A stretch of DNA of 64,000 nt from Bacteroides sp. (GTDB lineage Bacteria; Bacillota; Clostridia; Oscillospirales; Acutalibacteraceae), in the NCBI GenBank assembly GCA_023665085.1, contig JAMPEQ010000001.1, positions 124,001 to 188,000 of the forward strand. The letters are read 5' to 3'. Positions 10,621-20,395 of this stretch are shown one piece after another. The notes under the pieces were generated by a model. It saw nothing but the letters and a program-made list of their open reading frames with translations. It was not told the origin of the DNA and did not search any database. The translations under genes were made by a program, and so were the position numbers. Each line of letters begins with the position of its first letter. The first letter of the stretch is position 1.

Positions 10621-11592
10621 TTATTTGATCCTCAATTCATCGACAGCCACACGGTTGTCGGTAATAATCTTTATATTATATCCGCTTTCAATAAGAAGAT
10701 ATATATTGCTTTTTCTGTTTCCTTTCAGCTTTGAAAGTGATTTTTCATTTACATACACCTGATAATCGCCGGGAGGATAATCAAGTATTTTATTTACCAA
10801 AATTCGTGATTTTACTATCTCACCAAAGGAGTCATGGAATCCGCCGGCGAGCATATTTTTCTTTATATCATCACTTGAATGAAGTCCGAGTCTTATAATT
10901 TTTATCCCTGCCTTTTCAAACATGGGAACTAATATTGAGCAAATATATGCCGAATCATCAACGCCAAAGGGTTTATATTTCTCAGCAAGATAAAGCTCAG
11001 CAAGATATGTATTTTTAAGCACAACTGTTGGATAAATTCTTACAGTTGACGGTGCAAGCTCAATTATCTTTTCGGCAGTGTCAATATCCTTTTCAAAGGT
11101 GTCCTTATAAAGACCTGTCATCATCTGAAGTCCCAGCTCAAAGCCGTTTTCTTTTATAAGCTTTGATGCATCTGCAACCGCCCGTGCACTGTGACCTCTT
11201 CTGTTTGCGATAAGCACCTCATCATCCATACTTTGTGCACCAAGTTCAATGCTTGTTACACCATAGCTTCTAAGTATATCAAGAATCTCCTGATCAATAC
11301 AGTCAGGTCTTGTAGAAATTCTTATGCCATTAACCTGTCCGCTTTTTACGTATGAATAAGCTGACTCAAGCAGAGTTAACATATAATCTCTGTCGATTGC
11401 AGTAAACGAGCCTCCGAAAAAAGCTATTTCATATTCATAATCTTTACGCTTTAAAGCCTTTTCTACTGTATTTTTTACATCCTCTGCAGTAGGCTGGTCT
11501 GCTTTGCCTGTAATAGTTTTCTGATTGCAGAAGGAACAAATACACGGACATCCGAGATGAGAAACAAAAATACTGATATTTCCTTTTTTCAT
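10621..11592 (-). CDS. Elp3-like radical SAM protein
   Basis: A 323-residue radical SAM enzyme. The cluster ligands are Cys15, Cys19 and Cys22 (C-x3-C-x2-C, in GCPCICSFCNQ), followed by a GGSFTAID glycine motif typical of Elp3-like radical SAM domains. No acetyltransferase domain is attached, so it is not a full Elp3. Genes of this type recur between rnc and smc in Clostridia, but a substrate is not established; tRNA or protein modification is a guess from the family. It overlaps rnc by 4 bases and abuts smc. Confidence 0.85.
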   Translation of the reverse strand: MKKGNISIFVSHLGCPCICSFCNQKTITGKADQPTAEDVKNTVEKALKRKDYEYEIAFFGGSFTAIDRDYMLTLLESAYSYVKSGQVNGIRISTRPDCIDQEILDILRSYGVTSIELGAQSMDDEVLIANRRGHSARAVADASKLIKENGFELGLQMMTGLYKDTFEKDIDTAEKIIELAPSTVRIYPTVVLKNTYLAELYLAEKYKPFGVDDSAYICSILVPMFEKAGIKIIRLGLHSSDDIKKNMLAGGFHDSFGEIVKSRILVNKILDYPPGDYQVYVNEKSLSKLKGNRKSNIYLLIESGYNIKIITDNRVAVDELRIK

Positions 11593-12263
11593 ATTCCCAT
11601 TAACCTTAATGCTTCTTTAGCTGCAGCTCTTTCAGCACCCTTTTTGCTTTTTCCTTTGCCTCTGCCGATAGTATTTGAATTAAGATAAACCTCTGCAACA
11701 AAGGTTTTATTATGATCAGGACCATACTGGTCAACTATTGCATATCCAAGAGTTTCATCAGGATTCTGCTGTACAATTTCCTGAAGTGTGGTTTTATAAT
11801 CAAAATGCTTCAGCTTGTGACTTTCGAGAACGGGCACAAGAAATTTCAATACAAATTTCTTTGCTTCCTCCATACCACCGTCAAGATAAATTGCCGCAAT
11901 AAGAGCTTCAAATGCATTTTCCAAAGTTGAATCCCTGTCATAGCCCTGCATATTAATCTCTCCTCTGCCGAGAAGAAGATAGCTGCCAAGATCCAATTCC
12001 CTTGCAAAACCCGAAAGACTTTCTGTGCAAATAAGCGATGATCTTATTTTTGTAAGGTCACCCTCCGGTGTTTTTGAAAAGCGTGTATATAAAAGTTCTG
12101 CAGATACAATTGAAAGCACTGCATCACCTAAAAATTCCAATCGTTCATTGCAGACTGATCCTTTATGCAAAGGCTCGTTGGCGTAGGATGAGTGTGTCAA
12201 TGCCTGCACAAGATATGACTTTTTTTTAAATTTATAACCTATTTTTTCCTCAAGTTTTTTCAT
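11589..12263 (-). CDS. rnc: Ribonuclease III
   Basis: Double-stranded RNA endonuclease for rRNA and mRNA processing. I choose the ATG at 12263 (224 residues, beginning MKKLEEKIGYKFKKK) because a GAAGGA ribosome site lies 6 bases before it. The frame runs 12 codons further into plsX without family similarity. The RNase III signature ERLEFLGDAVLSIV is at about 40-53, and a C-terminal double-stranded RNA binding domain ends in KGKSKKGAERAAAKEAL. In many Firmicutes acpP lies between plsX and rnc; it is missing here. Confidence 0.95.
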   Translation of the reverse strand: MKKLEEKIGYKFKKKSYLVQALTHSSYANEPLHKGSVCNERLEFLGDAVLSIVSAELLYTRFSKTPEGDLTKIRSSLICTESLSGFARELDLGSYLLLGRGEINMQGYDRDSTLENAFEALIAAIYLDGGMEEAKKFVLKFLVPVLESHKLKHFDYKTTLQEIVQQNPDETLGYAIVDQYGPDHNKTFVAEVYLNSNTIGRGKGKSKKGAERAAAKEALRLMGI

Positions 12264-12273
12264 TACATTTCCT

Positions 12274-13299
12274 TCAATCTGAATTACTGCCACTGTCACC
12301 AGAATTATTTTTAATATTTTCTAATTCTTTTTTTATTTCATCAATAAGGCTGTTTTCCAAAAACCATACAGCCTGCTTAACAGCATTTTTAAAGGTACGT
12401 GCATCTGCAGAGCCATGAGCCTTAATAACAGGCTTTTTTACCCCCAGCATCACTGCACCGCCGTATTCTTTATAATCGAATTGCTTCTTCATATCATCAA
12501 CACCTGACTTAACGCCAAGATATGAAATTTTTGATAATGTATTTTTCATAAATGCAGCCTTAATGCCGTTCATAAGCACCTTTGCTACACCCTCATATGT
12601 TTTTAAAATCAGGTTGCCGGCAAATCCGTCTGCAACAATAACATCAGCATCACCAAAAGGAATCTGTCTGCCCTCTATATTTCCGACAAAGTTATACGAA
12701 GCGTTTTTCATAACAGAATATGCCTCTTTGACTGCAGGAGTACCCTTAGTATCCTCTTCACCGATATTTGCAAGTGCAACTCTCGGGTTATCATATTTCA
12801 TGATATGCTTCATATAAAGACTTCCCATTAAGCCGAACTGATACAGATGCTCTGCTCTGCATTCCGCATTTGCACCGCAATCCATAAGCAGAATAGGCTT
12901 TTTCGCACTAGGCATTATAGAAGCAATAGCAGGTCTCTTAACACCTGATATACGCTTTACAATAAATGTTGAGCCTACGGTTACAGCACCTGTATTTCCG
13001 GCACTGACAAATGCATCACCTTTTCCGTCGCTAAGCATCCTGAAACCTACAGCCATAGATGAATCTTTTTTTGTTTTTCTGACAGACATAGGATCATCGT
13101 GCATAGTTATAACATCTTTAGCATCAACGATTTCGGTATTCTTTAATGTTATATTATTTTCCAAAGCACATTTTTTTATTACATTGATATCCCCGACAAG
13201 TATAATATCAACACCGTATTCATCAACAGCAAGCATTGAGCCTTTTATTATTTCAAGAGGTGCATTATCACCGCTCATAGCATCAACAATAATTTTCAT
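12274..13299 (-). CDS. plsX: Phosphate acyltransferase PlsX
   Basis: Converts acyl-ACP to acyl-phosphate, the donor for PlsY in phospholipid synthesis. The protein begins MKIIVDAMSGDNAP, the family signature, and contains GAVTVGSTFIVKRISGVKRPA and LMDCGANAECR. Its 341 residues are typical. It stops 10 bases before the chosen rnc start. No fabD, fabG or acpP follows, so its ACP partner must be encoded elsewhere. Confidence 0.95.
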   Translation of the reverse strand: MKIIVDAMSGDNAPLEIIKGSMLAVDEYGVDIILVGDINVIKKCALENNITLKNTEIVDAKDVITMHDDPMSVRKTKKDSSMAVGFRMLSDGKGDAFVSAGNTGAVTVGSTFIVKRISGVKRPAIASIMPSAKKPILLMDCGANAECRAEHLYQFGLMGSLYMKHIMKYDNPRVALANIGEEDTKGTPAVKEAYSVMKNASYNFVGNIEGRQIPFGDADVIVADGFAGNLILKTYEGVAKVLMNGIKAAFMKNTLSKISYLGVKSGVDDMKKQFDYKEYGGAVMLGVKKPVIKAHGSADARTFKNAVKQAVWFLENSLIDEIKKELENIKNNSGDSGSNSD

Positions 13300-13340
13300 A
13301 TTCTACCTCTGCATAAAAACATAAATTTCAAAATCAGCCC

Positions 13341-14645
13341 TTATTTTGTTTGACTGATTATCGACATTTTCAAAGATTTAACAGCCCTGTCAGCCAAAGC
13401 CGTATATCTTTCTTTTTTATCTCTTATCTTCGGCTCTATTGCAGGAAGAACACCGAAGTTTGCACCCATAGGCTGAAAATCAGTAACAGTTTCATCACTT
13501 ATATAATCGCAAAGAGCACCAAGCATTGTAATATTCTCAGGAATAAAAGGTGGTTTTCCCTCAGCCATTCTTACAGCGTTTATGCCAGCAAGAATACCGC
13601 TGCCTGCAGATTCCATATAACCCTCAACACCTGTTATCTGACCTGCAAAGAATATATTCGGATGAGTTCTCAGGCTGAAATCAGCATTAAGAAGCTTTGG
13701 TGAATTTAAAAATGAATTTCTGTGCATTACACCATAACGTACAAACTGTGCATTTTCAAGTCCGGGTATCATTGAAAACACTCTTTTCTGCTCGCCGAAT
13801 TTCAAATTTGTCTGAAAGCCTACAAGGTTGAACATCGTTCCCTTTGAATTCTCTCTTCTAAGCTGAACACATGCCCAAGGTCTGTGATTTGTATTGGGAT
13901 CAATAAGACCAACAGGCTTCATAGGTCCGAAACGCGGAGCATCAAAACCTCTTTTAGCAAGCTTTTCTATAGGCATACAGCCTTCGTAAACATCAAAGTC
14001 ATGAACTATTGCACTCTCAGCATTTACAAGCTCATTAATGAAATTTTCATATTCTGCTTTATTGAAAGGACAGTTTATATAATCACTTTCACCGCCTCTG
14101 TCATAGCGTGATGCACCAAAAGCCTTAGTCATATCGACACTTTCGGCAGTAACTATAGGCGCCGCTGCATCGTAAAAGGAAAGGTATTCACCTGTAATTT
14201 TACTGATGCTTTCTGCCAGTGCACCGTCAGTCAGAGGTCCCGTTGCAACAATTACAATTTCATCGTCGTTGCAATCCAGTTCTTCAACTACTTTGTTAAT
14301 TACGTTTATATTTTCATGTGATTTTATTTTTTTCGTTATATTTTCTGAAAAAATATCTCTGTCAACAGCCAGTGCACCGCCTGCCGCAACTGCACATTCT
14401 CTTGCTATCGGCACAGTCAGCGAACCGAGCATTGTCATTTCTTCTTTAAGAAGTCCTGCTGCACTTTCGATTCTTGATGCCTTAAGGGAATTTGAACAAA
14501 CCAGCTCTGCGAACAAATCTGTTTTATGGGCAGGCGAGCGCTTAATGCCTTTCATTTCAAACAAGTCAACATGATACCCGGCATTTGCTATCTGCCATGC
14601 CGCTTCAACACCTGCAAGTCCTGCACCGATTACTTTAAAATTCAT
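13341..14645 (-). CDS. trmFO: tRNA (m5U54) methyltransferase TrmFO, folate-dependent
   Basis: FAD enzyme that uses methylenetetrahydrofolate to make ribothymidine at position 54 of tRNA. The N-terminal FAD-binding motif GAGLAGVEAAWQIANAGY is at residues 7-24, followed by the family stretch RSPAHKT and LVCSNSLK. The C-terminal half carries the GQITGVEGYMESAGSG motif. 434 residues is the normal length. It directly follows topA (17 bases), a frequent Firmicutes order. Confidence 0.95.
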   Translation of the reverse strand: MNFKVIGAGLAGVEAAWQIANAGYHVDLFEMKGIKRSPAHKTDLFAELVCSNSLKASRIESAAGLLKEEMTMLGSLTVPIARECAVAAGGALAVDRDIFSENITKKIKSHENINVINKVVEELDCNDDEIVIVATGPLTDGALAESISKITGEYLSFYDAAAPIVTAESVDMTKAFGASRYDRGGESDYINCPFNKAEYENFINELVNAESAIVHDFDVYEGCMPIEKLAKRGFDAPRFGPMKPVGLIDPNTNHRPWACVQLRRENSKGTMFNLVGFQTNLKFGEQKRVFSMIPGLENAQFVRYGVMHRNSFLNSPKLLNADFSLRTHPNIFFAGQITGVEGYMESAGSGILAGINAVRMAEGKPPFIPENITMLGALCDYISDETVTDFQPMGANFGVLPAIEPKIRDKKERYTALADRAVKSLKMSIISQTK

Positions 14646-14662
14646 AGTTTAAAATCTCTTTA

Positions 14663-16771
14663 TTATTCTTCTGTTTTCTTTTTTCTTGGAACAGGTTTTG
14701 TAAAACCGCAATTCTCTGTATCAGGGCAATAGAGCACATTGCCTCTGCGTTTGAACAAAGATTTGCTGCAATTAGGACAAACCTCATCTGACGGTGCATC
14801 CCATGTCATAAAGTTGCAATTAGGATAATTGGAACAGCCAAAGAAGGAAGCACCTTTCTTTGTTTTCTTTTCAATAACATCACCGCCGCATTCAGGACAT
14901 TTTGCCTTTGTCTTAAACACAAGAGGCTTTGTATTTTTACAATCAGGATAACCCGGGCATGCAAGGAATTTTCCGAATCTGCCAACTTTGATAATCATAT
15001 TACGTCCGCACTTTTCACAGACAACATCGGTTTCCTCTTCCTTAAGCTTAATTTTCACACCCTGCATTTCTTCCTTAGCTTTTTCAAGCGGATCTTCAAA
15101 CTCATCATAATAGAGCTTGATCATTTCTTTATAATCCTTGTCGCCGCTGTCAATCTTATCAAGATCAGTCTCCATCTTTGATGTGTATTTAACATTTACG
15201 ATATTAGGAATTCTTTCCTTGAGAAGATTGGTTACAGCTTCGCCAAGCTCTGTTGGCACAAACTGCTTGCCCTCACGCTTAACATATTCACGGTTCAAAA
15301 TTGTTGAGGTAATTGTAACATATGTTGACGGACGGCCTACGCCGTTCTCTTCAAGTGCCTTTGTAAGTGATGCTTCAGTATATCTTGCAGGAGGCTGAGT
15401 AAAATGCTGATTGCCGAGAATGCTTTTCAGCTTAAGAATATCTCCCTTTTCCATAGGCGGAAGCGGTGATGCCGTATCATTCTTTTCTTCATCACCCTTT
15501 TCTTCGTAAAGAACAGTAAAGCCGTCAAATTTAACGGTATGCCCTGTAGCAATAAAGATATATCCGTTTGCTTCAATCTCAATCTTCATTGTTTCCTGCT
15601 GGCAGGCCTCCATAAGAGATGCGATAAAACGTTCCCAGATAAGTTTATAAATTTTGTACTGATCAGTAGTAAGATACTGTTTTACAGATTCAGGTGTTAC
15701 ATTAGGCATTGATGGTCTGATTGCCTCATGACCATCCTGAATATTGCTTTTTGATTTATAATATCTTGGTGTTTTCGGAAGATATTTCTCGCCATAGGTA
15801 TCAATAATATACTGATTTCCCGCTGCTCGTGCCTCTTCAGATATACGAAGTGAGTCAGTTCTCATGTAGGTAATAAGACCAACTGTTCCCATATCACCGA
15901 CATCGACACCTTCATAAAGCTCCTGAGCAGCTTTCATTGTCTTTCTTGCCTGAAAAGACAATCTTCTTGATGCTTCCTGCTGCAAGGTTGAGGTAATAAA
16001 CGGAGGTGTGGGATTTTTCTTTCTGCTTCCTTTTTTTACTCCTGAAACTACATATTCAGCATTTTCAAGATCTGAAAGTATTTTATCACTCTGTTCCTTG
16101 CTGATTATTTTGATTTTTTCACCATTCTGACTGTAAATGGCAGCTGCAAAACTCTTTCTGTCAGGAGGATTAGTAAACTTAGCATCAATTGACCAGTATT
16201 CTTCCGGATTAAATGCTCTGATTTCTTCTTCTCTGTCAACAATCAGGCGAAGAGCAACAGATTGCACTCTGCCTGCTGAAAGACCTCTTCTTATTTTCTG
16301 TGAAATAAAAGGTGAAAGCTTATATCCAATCAGACGGTCAAGAATTCTTCTTGCCTGCTGTGCATTTACAAAATCGATATCAATGGCTCTTGGTGATGCC
16401 ATACCATTTTTTACACCGTTTTTGGTTATTTCGTTAAATGTTACTCTGTTTTTATCATTCATATCAAGACCGAGAATAGTTGCAAGATGCCATGAAATAG
16501 CTTCTCCCTCACGATCAGGGTCAGTTGCAAGATATACATAATCGGCTTCGTCTGCTTTTTTCTTTAAATCTTTTACAAAATTTTCTTTACCTTTTATGAT
16601 AGCATATTTGGGTTCAAAATTATTTGAGATATCAACGCTGAGTCTTGCTGCAGGCAAATCTCTTACATGGCCCATAGAGGCAATAACATCATAACCTCTG
16701 CCCAAATAACCTTTTATATTCTTCGCCTTGGCAGGTGACTCCACAATTACCAATTTCGACATATTATTCAC
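14663..16771 (-). CDS. topA: DNA topoisomerase I
   Basis: Type IA topoisomerase that relaxes negative supercoils. The Toprim domain shows VIVESPAKAK near residue 7 and ATDPDREGEAISWH near 82. The active tyrosine lies in LITYMRTDSLR at about 302. Three C-terminal four-cysteine zinc ribbons occupy roughly residues 580-700. The first codons give MNNMSKL; the second ATG, three codons later, is the more conserved start in relatives, so the exact start is uncertain. Confidence 0.95.
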   Translation of the reverse strand: MNNMSKLVIVESPAKAKNIKGYLGRGYDVIASMGHVRDLPAARLSVDISNNFEPKYAIIKGKENFVKDLKKKADEADYVYLATDPDREGEAISWHLATILGLDMNDKNRVTFNEITKNGVKNGMASPRAIDIDFVNAQQARRILDRLIGYKLSPFISQKIRRGLSAGRVQSVALRLIVDREEEIRAFNPEEYWSIDAKFTNPPDRKSFAAAIYSQNGEKIKIISKEQSDKILSDLENAEYVVSGVKKGSRKKNPTPPFITSTLQQEASRRLSFQARKTMKAAQELYEGVDVGDMGTVGLITYMRTDSLRISEEARAAGNQYIIDTYGEKYLPKTPRYYKSKSNIQDGHEAIRPSMPNVTPESVKQYLTTDQYKIYKLIWERFIASLMEACQQETMKIEIEANGYIFIATGHTVKFDGFTVLYEEKGDEEKNDTASPLPPMEKGDILKLKSILGNQHFTQPPARYTEASLTKALEENGVGRPSTYVTITSTILNREYVKREGKQFVPTELGEAVTNLLKERIPNIVNVKYTSKMETDLDKIDSGDKDYKEMIKLYYDEFEDPLEKAKEEMQGVKIKLKEEETDVVCEKCGRNMIIKVGRFGKFLACPGYPDCKNTKPLVFKTKAKCPECGGDVIEKKTKKGASFFGCSNYPNCNFMTWDAPSDEVCPNCSKSLFKRRGNVLYCPDTENCGFTKPVPRKKKTEE

Positions 16772-16848
16772 ATAGCCTTTCTGCCCAAAATATATTTTTA
16801 AAATTTTTACGTCCTGTCGGGCAAACAGGATTCAAAAGGAAAAATCAA

Positions 16849-18054
16849 TTAAGATATTTTATATCTTCTGCCTGAGGCACTAACTGCAAGCCCGCGGATC
16901 TCAAGCTGTGTCAGAGCTGCCAGTACCTTTGAACTTGTAAGCTCTGTTTTGTTTATTATTTCATCAATATGAATGAAGCTGTCATCTAAAGCCTCATACA
17001 CCAAGCGTGTATCACCCTTAAGAGCTCTTGCATTCTCTTCATTTTTTAATCTTTTTTCTCTGCCTTTATCCAGATTGTCAAAGGAAAACGTATTCTTATT
17101 TTTACTTATATTAGCACTTTTATCAGATTGTTCATACATAAGCTCGTTAACACTTCTTACCTTCGACATATCAAGAGTATCAAATCTTACTGCATAGTTA
17201 GCAATTATGTGCTCCGGCTTTGTAACAACCATTGCACCATCATCAATAAGCTTGTTAGTTCCTGCAAAATCAAGTGACAAAACAGAACCGGGAATCGCAA
17301 ACACATCTCTCCCCTGTTCAAGTGCATAGTTAGCGGTTATAAGACTTCCGCTTTTAACCCCCGCTTCCACAACAAGAACACCTAACGAAAGTCCGCTGAT
17401 TATTCTGTTTCTCAAGGGGAATGTATAACGTGATGCCTTTGTGAAAGGAGGATACTCTGTAATCAAAGCACCATTTTCCTTTATTACATTGCGAAGAGAT
17501 TCATTTTCAATCAGATACTCAGTACCTAAACCGCATCCCAGCACGGCAATAGTTTTGCCCTTTGCCATAAGAGCACCCTTGTGTGCAGCAGTATCAACAC
17601 CAAGTGCACCGCCGCTTACAACTAAAGCACCTGCTTCCGTTATTCCCATACTCATTATGTGAGTAACTTTTACAGCATATTCGCTTGCCTTTCTTGTTCC
17701 GACAATACCGATAGTAACCATATTGTCAATGTCAGGTAAATTGCCGTCAACATACAAAACAGCAGGAGGATTACTGATTTCTTTTAATCTTTCAGGATAA
17801 CAAGCGTCATCATAGTCAATAATCTGCCAGTTATTTTGCTGACAGCTGTAAATTATCTCATCAACTTCATGTATATCTGTCATTTCGAGATGTGTAATCT
17901 GCTTTGCTGTTAAAGCCGAGCTCATACGAAGCATAATGGAATTAGCATTATATAGATTTTCTACACTGCCGAAATCCTGAATAATTTCTTTTATAAAAGC
18001 ACCTTCGCCGAGTGCTCTTTGAAGCCATAGCCAATATCTTAAATTCTCACTCAT
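16849..18054 (-). CDS. dprA: DNA-processing protein DprA (Smf)
   Basis: Single-strand DNA binding protein that loads RecA during natural transformation; it is widespread also in bacteria not known to be competent. The Rossmann-like core begins GIVGTRKASEYA near residue 114, with GGALGVDTAAHKGAL and GLGTEYLIE following. The C-terminal winged-helix region is joined by a charged, probably flexible linker at about 310-345. Its start overlaps the SpoU gene stop by 4 bases (ATGA). Confidence 0.94.
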   Translation of the reverse strand: MSENLRYWLWLQRALGEGAFIKEIIQDFGSVENLYNANSIMLRMSSALTAKQITHLEMTDIHEVDEIIYSCQQNNWQIIDYDDACYPERLKEISNPPAVLYVDGNLPDIDNMVTIGIVGTRKASEYAVKVTHIMSMGITEAGALVVSGGALGVDTAAHKGALMAKGKTIAVLGCGLGTEYLIENESLRNVIKENGALITEYPPFTKASRYTFPLRNRIISGLSLGVLVVEAGVKSGSLITANYALEQGRDVFAIPGSVLSLDFAGTNKLIDDGAMVVTKPEHIIANYAVRFDTLDMSKVRSVNELMYEQSDKSANISKNKNTFSFDNLDKGREKRLKNEENARALKGDTRLVYEALDDSFIHIDEIINKTELTSSKVLAALTQLEIRGLAVSASGRRYKIS

Positions 18055-18830
18055 CTTAACATTTCCCAGATTGTAATAGAGGCTGCCACAGATGCATTAA
18101 GACTTTCTGCTCTGCCGCGCATTTGTATTGTAATAAGGTTTGTGCATATATTCCTAACATCATCGCTGATACCATTTGCTTCATTTCCGATTACACAGAC
18201 ACTGCCTTTTGAAAAATCAATTTCCGTAATCTTATCCGCACTGCTGTCAGGCACAGTACCATAGATTTGCAAACCAAGCTTTTTTATATTTTCAAGATAG
18301 GCGGAAAGATTGCCTGTATTATAAATATTCATTCTGAGCATTGAACCCATAGAAGCACGAAGTGCCTTTGGATTATAAATATCGCATCCTCCGCCTACAA
18401 TTATACCATCAAGTCCAAGAGCCTCTGCAGTTCGCACAATTGTTCCGAGATTACCGGGATCCTGAACATTATCAAGAGCAATATATTTTCCGTCTGCCCT
18501 GAGGAGATTTTCATCGATATCAGGCATTTTGCAAACAGCAAATATCCCTTGTGAATTCTGAGTATCAGAAAGCTTGACTGATATCTCATCAGTAATAATA
18601 TATGACTTTTCACTGCGTTCAATCAAGCTGTCGGAATTATTCTTATATTTTTCATAAGCCTGTGAGGTTACAAGAAAAGCTTTCACCTCACAAAATGAAT
18701 TAAGGACATCAAAAACCAGTCTTGCCCCCTCTAAAACGAACAATGCTTGTGACTTACGCTCTTTAGAAGAAGAAAGAAGCTTTTTAACGCCCTTTATTAA
18801 ATCATTATTTTTACCTGTGATTTTTTCCAT
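18051..18830 (-). CDS. SpoU/TrmH-family RNA 2'-O-ribose methyltransferase
   Basis: SPOUT-fold methyltransferase acting on rRNA or tRNA. The three family motifs are visible: DNVQDPGNLGTIVRTAEA, CVIGNEANGIS and MRGRAESLNASVAASI. An N-terminal substrate-binding domain precedes them. I choose the ATG at 18830 (259 residues, MEKITGK) because a GGAG site lies 6 bases upstream; the ATG four codons earlier has no such site. This is the first gene of the long minus-strand run and has a clear promoter. Whether it modifies 23S rRNA or tRNA cannot be told from sequence. Confidence 0.92.
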   Translation of the reverse strand: MEKITGKNNDLIKGVKKLLSSSKERKSQALFVLEGARLVFDVLNSFCEVKAFLVTSQAYEKYKNNSDSLIERSEKSYIITDEISVKLSDTQNSQGIFAVCKMPDIDENLLRADGKYIALDNVQDPGNLGTIVRTAEALGLDGIIVGGGCDIYNPKALRASMGSMLRMNIYNTGNLSAYLENIKKLGLQIYGTVPDSSADKITEIDFSKGSVCVIGNEANGISDDVRNICTNLITIQMRGRAESLNASVAASITIWEMLR

Positions 18831-18926
18831 ACACAACTCCATAAGATAACTATCTTCAGCGTGCCAATAATTTACATTCGTTTAAAGAAATCACTGACTA
18901 TATATTATTAATTTATTTTATATTAC

Positions 18927-18955
18927 ATTATAAGGAATAAAAATCAAAATTTCAA
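18927..18955 (-). promoter_or_regulatory. Sigma-A-type promoter for the SpoU-dprA-topA...leuS run
   Basis: On the minus strand TTGAAA (18950-18955) and TATAAT (18927-18932) are 17 bases apart. Transcription would start near 18920, leaving a leader of about 90 bases before the SpoU start. Confidence 0.7.
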
Positions 18956-19036
18956 TAGTAAAAATAAAAAAGGTTTATAATAAATATTTTAGTATGAATA
19001 CCACAGCATTTATTTTTTAAAAATTATAAAGTAAGA

Positions 19037-19084
19037 TATAAATCAAAAGGACTATGACAAAAATCATAGTCCTTTTGATTTATA
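19037..19084 (-). terminator. Intrinsic terminator after rplT
   Basis: A perfect 21-bp stem (19037-19057 with 19064-19084) closes a 6-base loop. The core AGGACTATGA/TCATAGTCCT is followed on the minus strand by an AT-rich tract. It begins 10 bases beyond the rplT stop. Confidence 0.9.
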
Positions 19085-19094
19085 GATTTTACAA

Positions 19095-19448
19095 TTATAA
19101 TGCTGCTTTAGCTGCTTCAACAAGCTTTGTGAAAGCTGCTGGATCAGCAATAGCAATCTCTGAAAGCATCTTTCTGTTAAGATCGATTTCAGCCTTCTTG
19201 AGACCATTCATAAATGTTGAATAGTTCATGCCGTTTGCCTTACATGCTGCTGAAATACGAGCAATCCACATCTGTCTGAACTGTCTCTTCTTCTGCTTTC
19301 TGCCGATGTAAGCATACTGACCGCTCTTCATAACAGCCTGCTTAGCTGTTTTGAAAAGACGATGCTTTCCGCCGTAATATCCTTTAGCTGCTTTTAATAC
19401 TTTCTTTCTTCTCTTGCGAGTAGCCATAGCGCCTTTAATTCTTGCCAT
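19095..19448 (-). CDS. rplT: 50S ribosomal protein L20
   Basis: 117 residues with the family N-terminus [16 protein letters not shown] and the conserved [16 protein letters not shown]20 binds 23S rRNA early in 50S assembly. It is the last gene of infC-rpmI-rplT. In Firmicutes L20 also represses this operon by binding its leader, which fits the structured leader upstream of infC. Confidence 0.98.
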   Translation of the reverse strand: MARIKGAMATRKRRKKVLKAAKGYYGGKHRLFKTAKQAVMKSGQYAYIGRKQKKRQFRQMWIARISAACKANGMNYSTFMNGLKKAEIDLNRKMLSEIAIADPAAFTKLVEAAKAAL

Positions 19449-19499
19449 GATAATATACCTCCGTGTTTATGTTATTATGCCTGAAAGGCAGTTTAATTC

Positions 19500-19697
19500 T
19501 TATTTGTAAGGAATAAGTCTCTTGCACTGCTTCTGATTTGTTACGTCAGCAACAGATGTTTTACGAAGATTTCTCTTACGCTTTGTGGACTTCTTTGTAA
19601 GAATGTGTGAGGTATAAGCATGAGCACGCTTTACCTTGCCGCTTTTTGTTGTCTTGAAACGCTTTTTAGCGCCGCTGTGTGTCTTAATCTTTGGCAT
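19500..19697 (-). CDS. rpmI: 50S ribosomal protein L35
   Basis: 65 residues beginning [20 protein letters not shown], the L35 signature. The start at 19697 is set by this conserved N-terminus and a GGAGGG ribosome site 7 bases upstream; the longer open frame to 19802 overlaps infC and is not conserved. Standard middle gene of infC-rpmI-rplT. Confidence 0.98.
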   Translation of the reverse strand: MPKIKTHSGAKKRFKTTKSGKVKRAHAYTSHILTKKSTKRKRNLRKTSVADVTNQKQCKRLIPYK

Positions 19698-19719
19698 GAT
19701 TAACCCTCCGTATTGTAAA

Positions 19720-20235
19720 TTATTTTCCTTTTGGGGACATAAACATAAGAATCTGTCTGCCCTCAAGCTTTGGTGCTTTGTCAACATTAGCTTCTTCTTC
19801 AAGCTGAGCAGCGAAACGCTTCATATTATCAACGCCAAGGTCTGAATGAGCCATCATTCTGCCCTTAAGTCTGATAGAAACCTTAAGCTTATGACCTGAT
19901 GCAAGAAACTTTTTTGCCTGATTAACTTTAGTGTTGAAATCACCGATGTCAATTGTAACAGAAAGGCGAATTTCCTTTGTTTCAATCTGCTTCTGGTTTT
20001 TGCGGTTTTCCTTTTCACGCTTTGCCTGTTCATAACGGTATTTTGAATAATCCATAATTTTGCAGACAGGCGGTTTTGCCTGCGGAGCAATCTTAACTAA
20101 GTCAAGATCATTATCCTCAGCTATTCTAAGAGCCTCTTTAGCACTCATAATGCCAAGCTGTTCACCGTCGGCAGAAATCACACGCAATTCCTTGTCCCTG
20201 ATTTCATCATTAATCTGTTGAGCTTCCTTGCTGAT
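19720..20235 (-). CDS. infC: Translation initiation factor IF-3, apparently starting at ATC
   Basis: IF-3 prevents premature subunit joining and proofreads the start codon. The conserved N-terminus [14 protein letters not shown] and C-terminal domain ([17 protein letters not shown]) are intact. No ATG lies at the 5' end. A GTG at 20244 opens the frame, but it is the last three bases of the sequence AAGAGGTG, which itself matches the anti-Shine-Dalgarno. Six bases after that site comes ATC at 20235, at ideal spacing. Non-AUG starts of the AUU/AUC class are known in infC of other bacteria, where IF-3 represses its own translation. I therefore prefer the ATC start (171 residues); GTG gives 174. 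Confidence 0.93.
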   Translation of the reverse strand: MSKEAQQINDEIRDKELRVISADGEQLGIMSAKEALRIAEDNDLDLVKIAPQAKPPVCKIMDYSKYRYEQAKREKENRKNQKQIETKEIRLSVTIDIGDFNTKVNQAKKFLASGHKLKVSIRLKGRMMAHSDLGVDNMKRFAAQLEEEANVDKAPKLEGRQILMFMSPKGK

Positions 20236-20244
20236 AAAAAACAC

Positions 20245-20395
20245 CTCTTATAAATTAATAACAAATAAAGTGCGAACGCATAAACGCCCGCACTTCAATA
20301 AATACAAATATATAAAAATAATTATTAGTAAATATTGCCCTTTTCGCCCAATTGCTGAAGGAGAGAACGGGTGCGTTCTTCTTTGTTGCGTAGAT
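20245..20395 (-). promoter_or_regulatory. Structured infC leader, candidate L20-binding leader/attenuator
   Basis: About 150 bases separate the infC promoter from its start. On the minus strand they contain a C-rich/GGGC-containing segment (20330-20380) and a 7-bp GTGCG-type hairpin (20268-20274 with 20289-20295) followed by a U-rich stretch, which looks like an attenuator just before the ribosome site. Firmicutes infC operons carry L20-responsive leaders in this place. Match to that RNA family is not verified. Confidence 0.5.
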
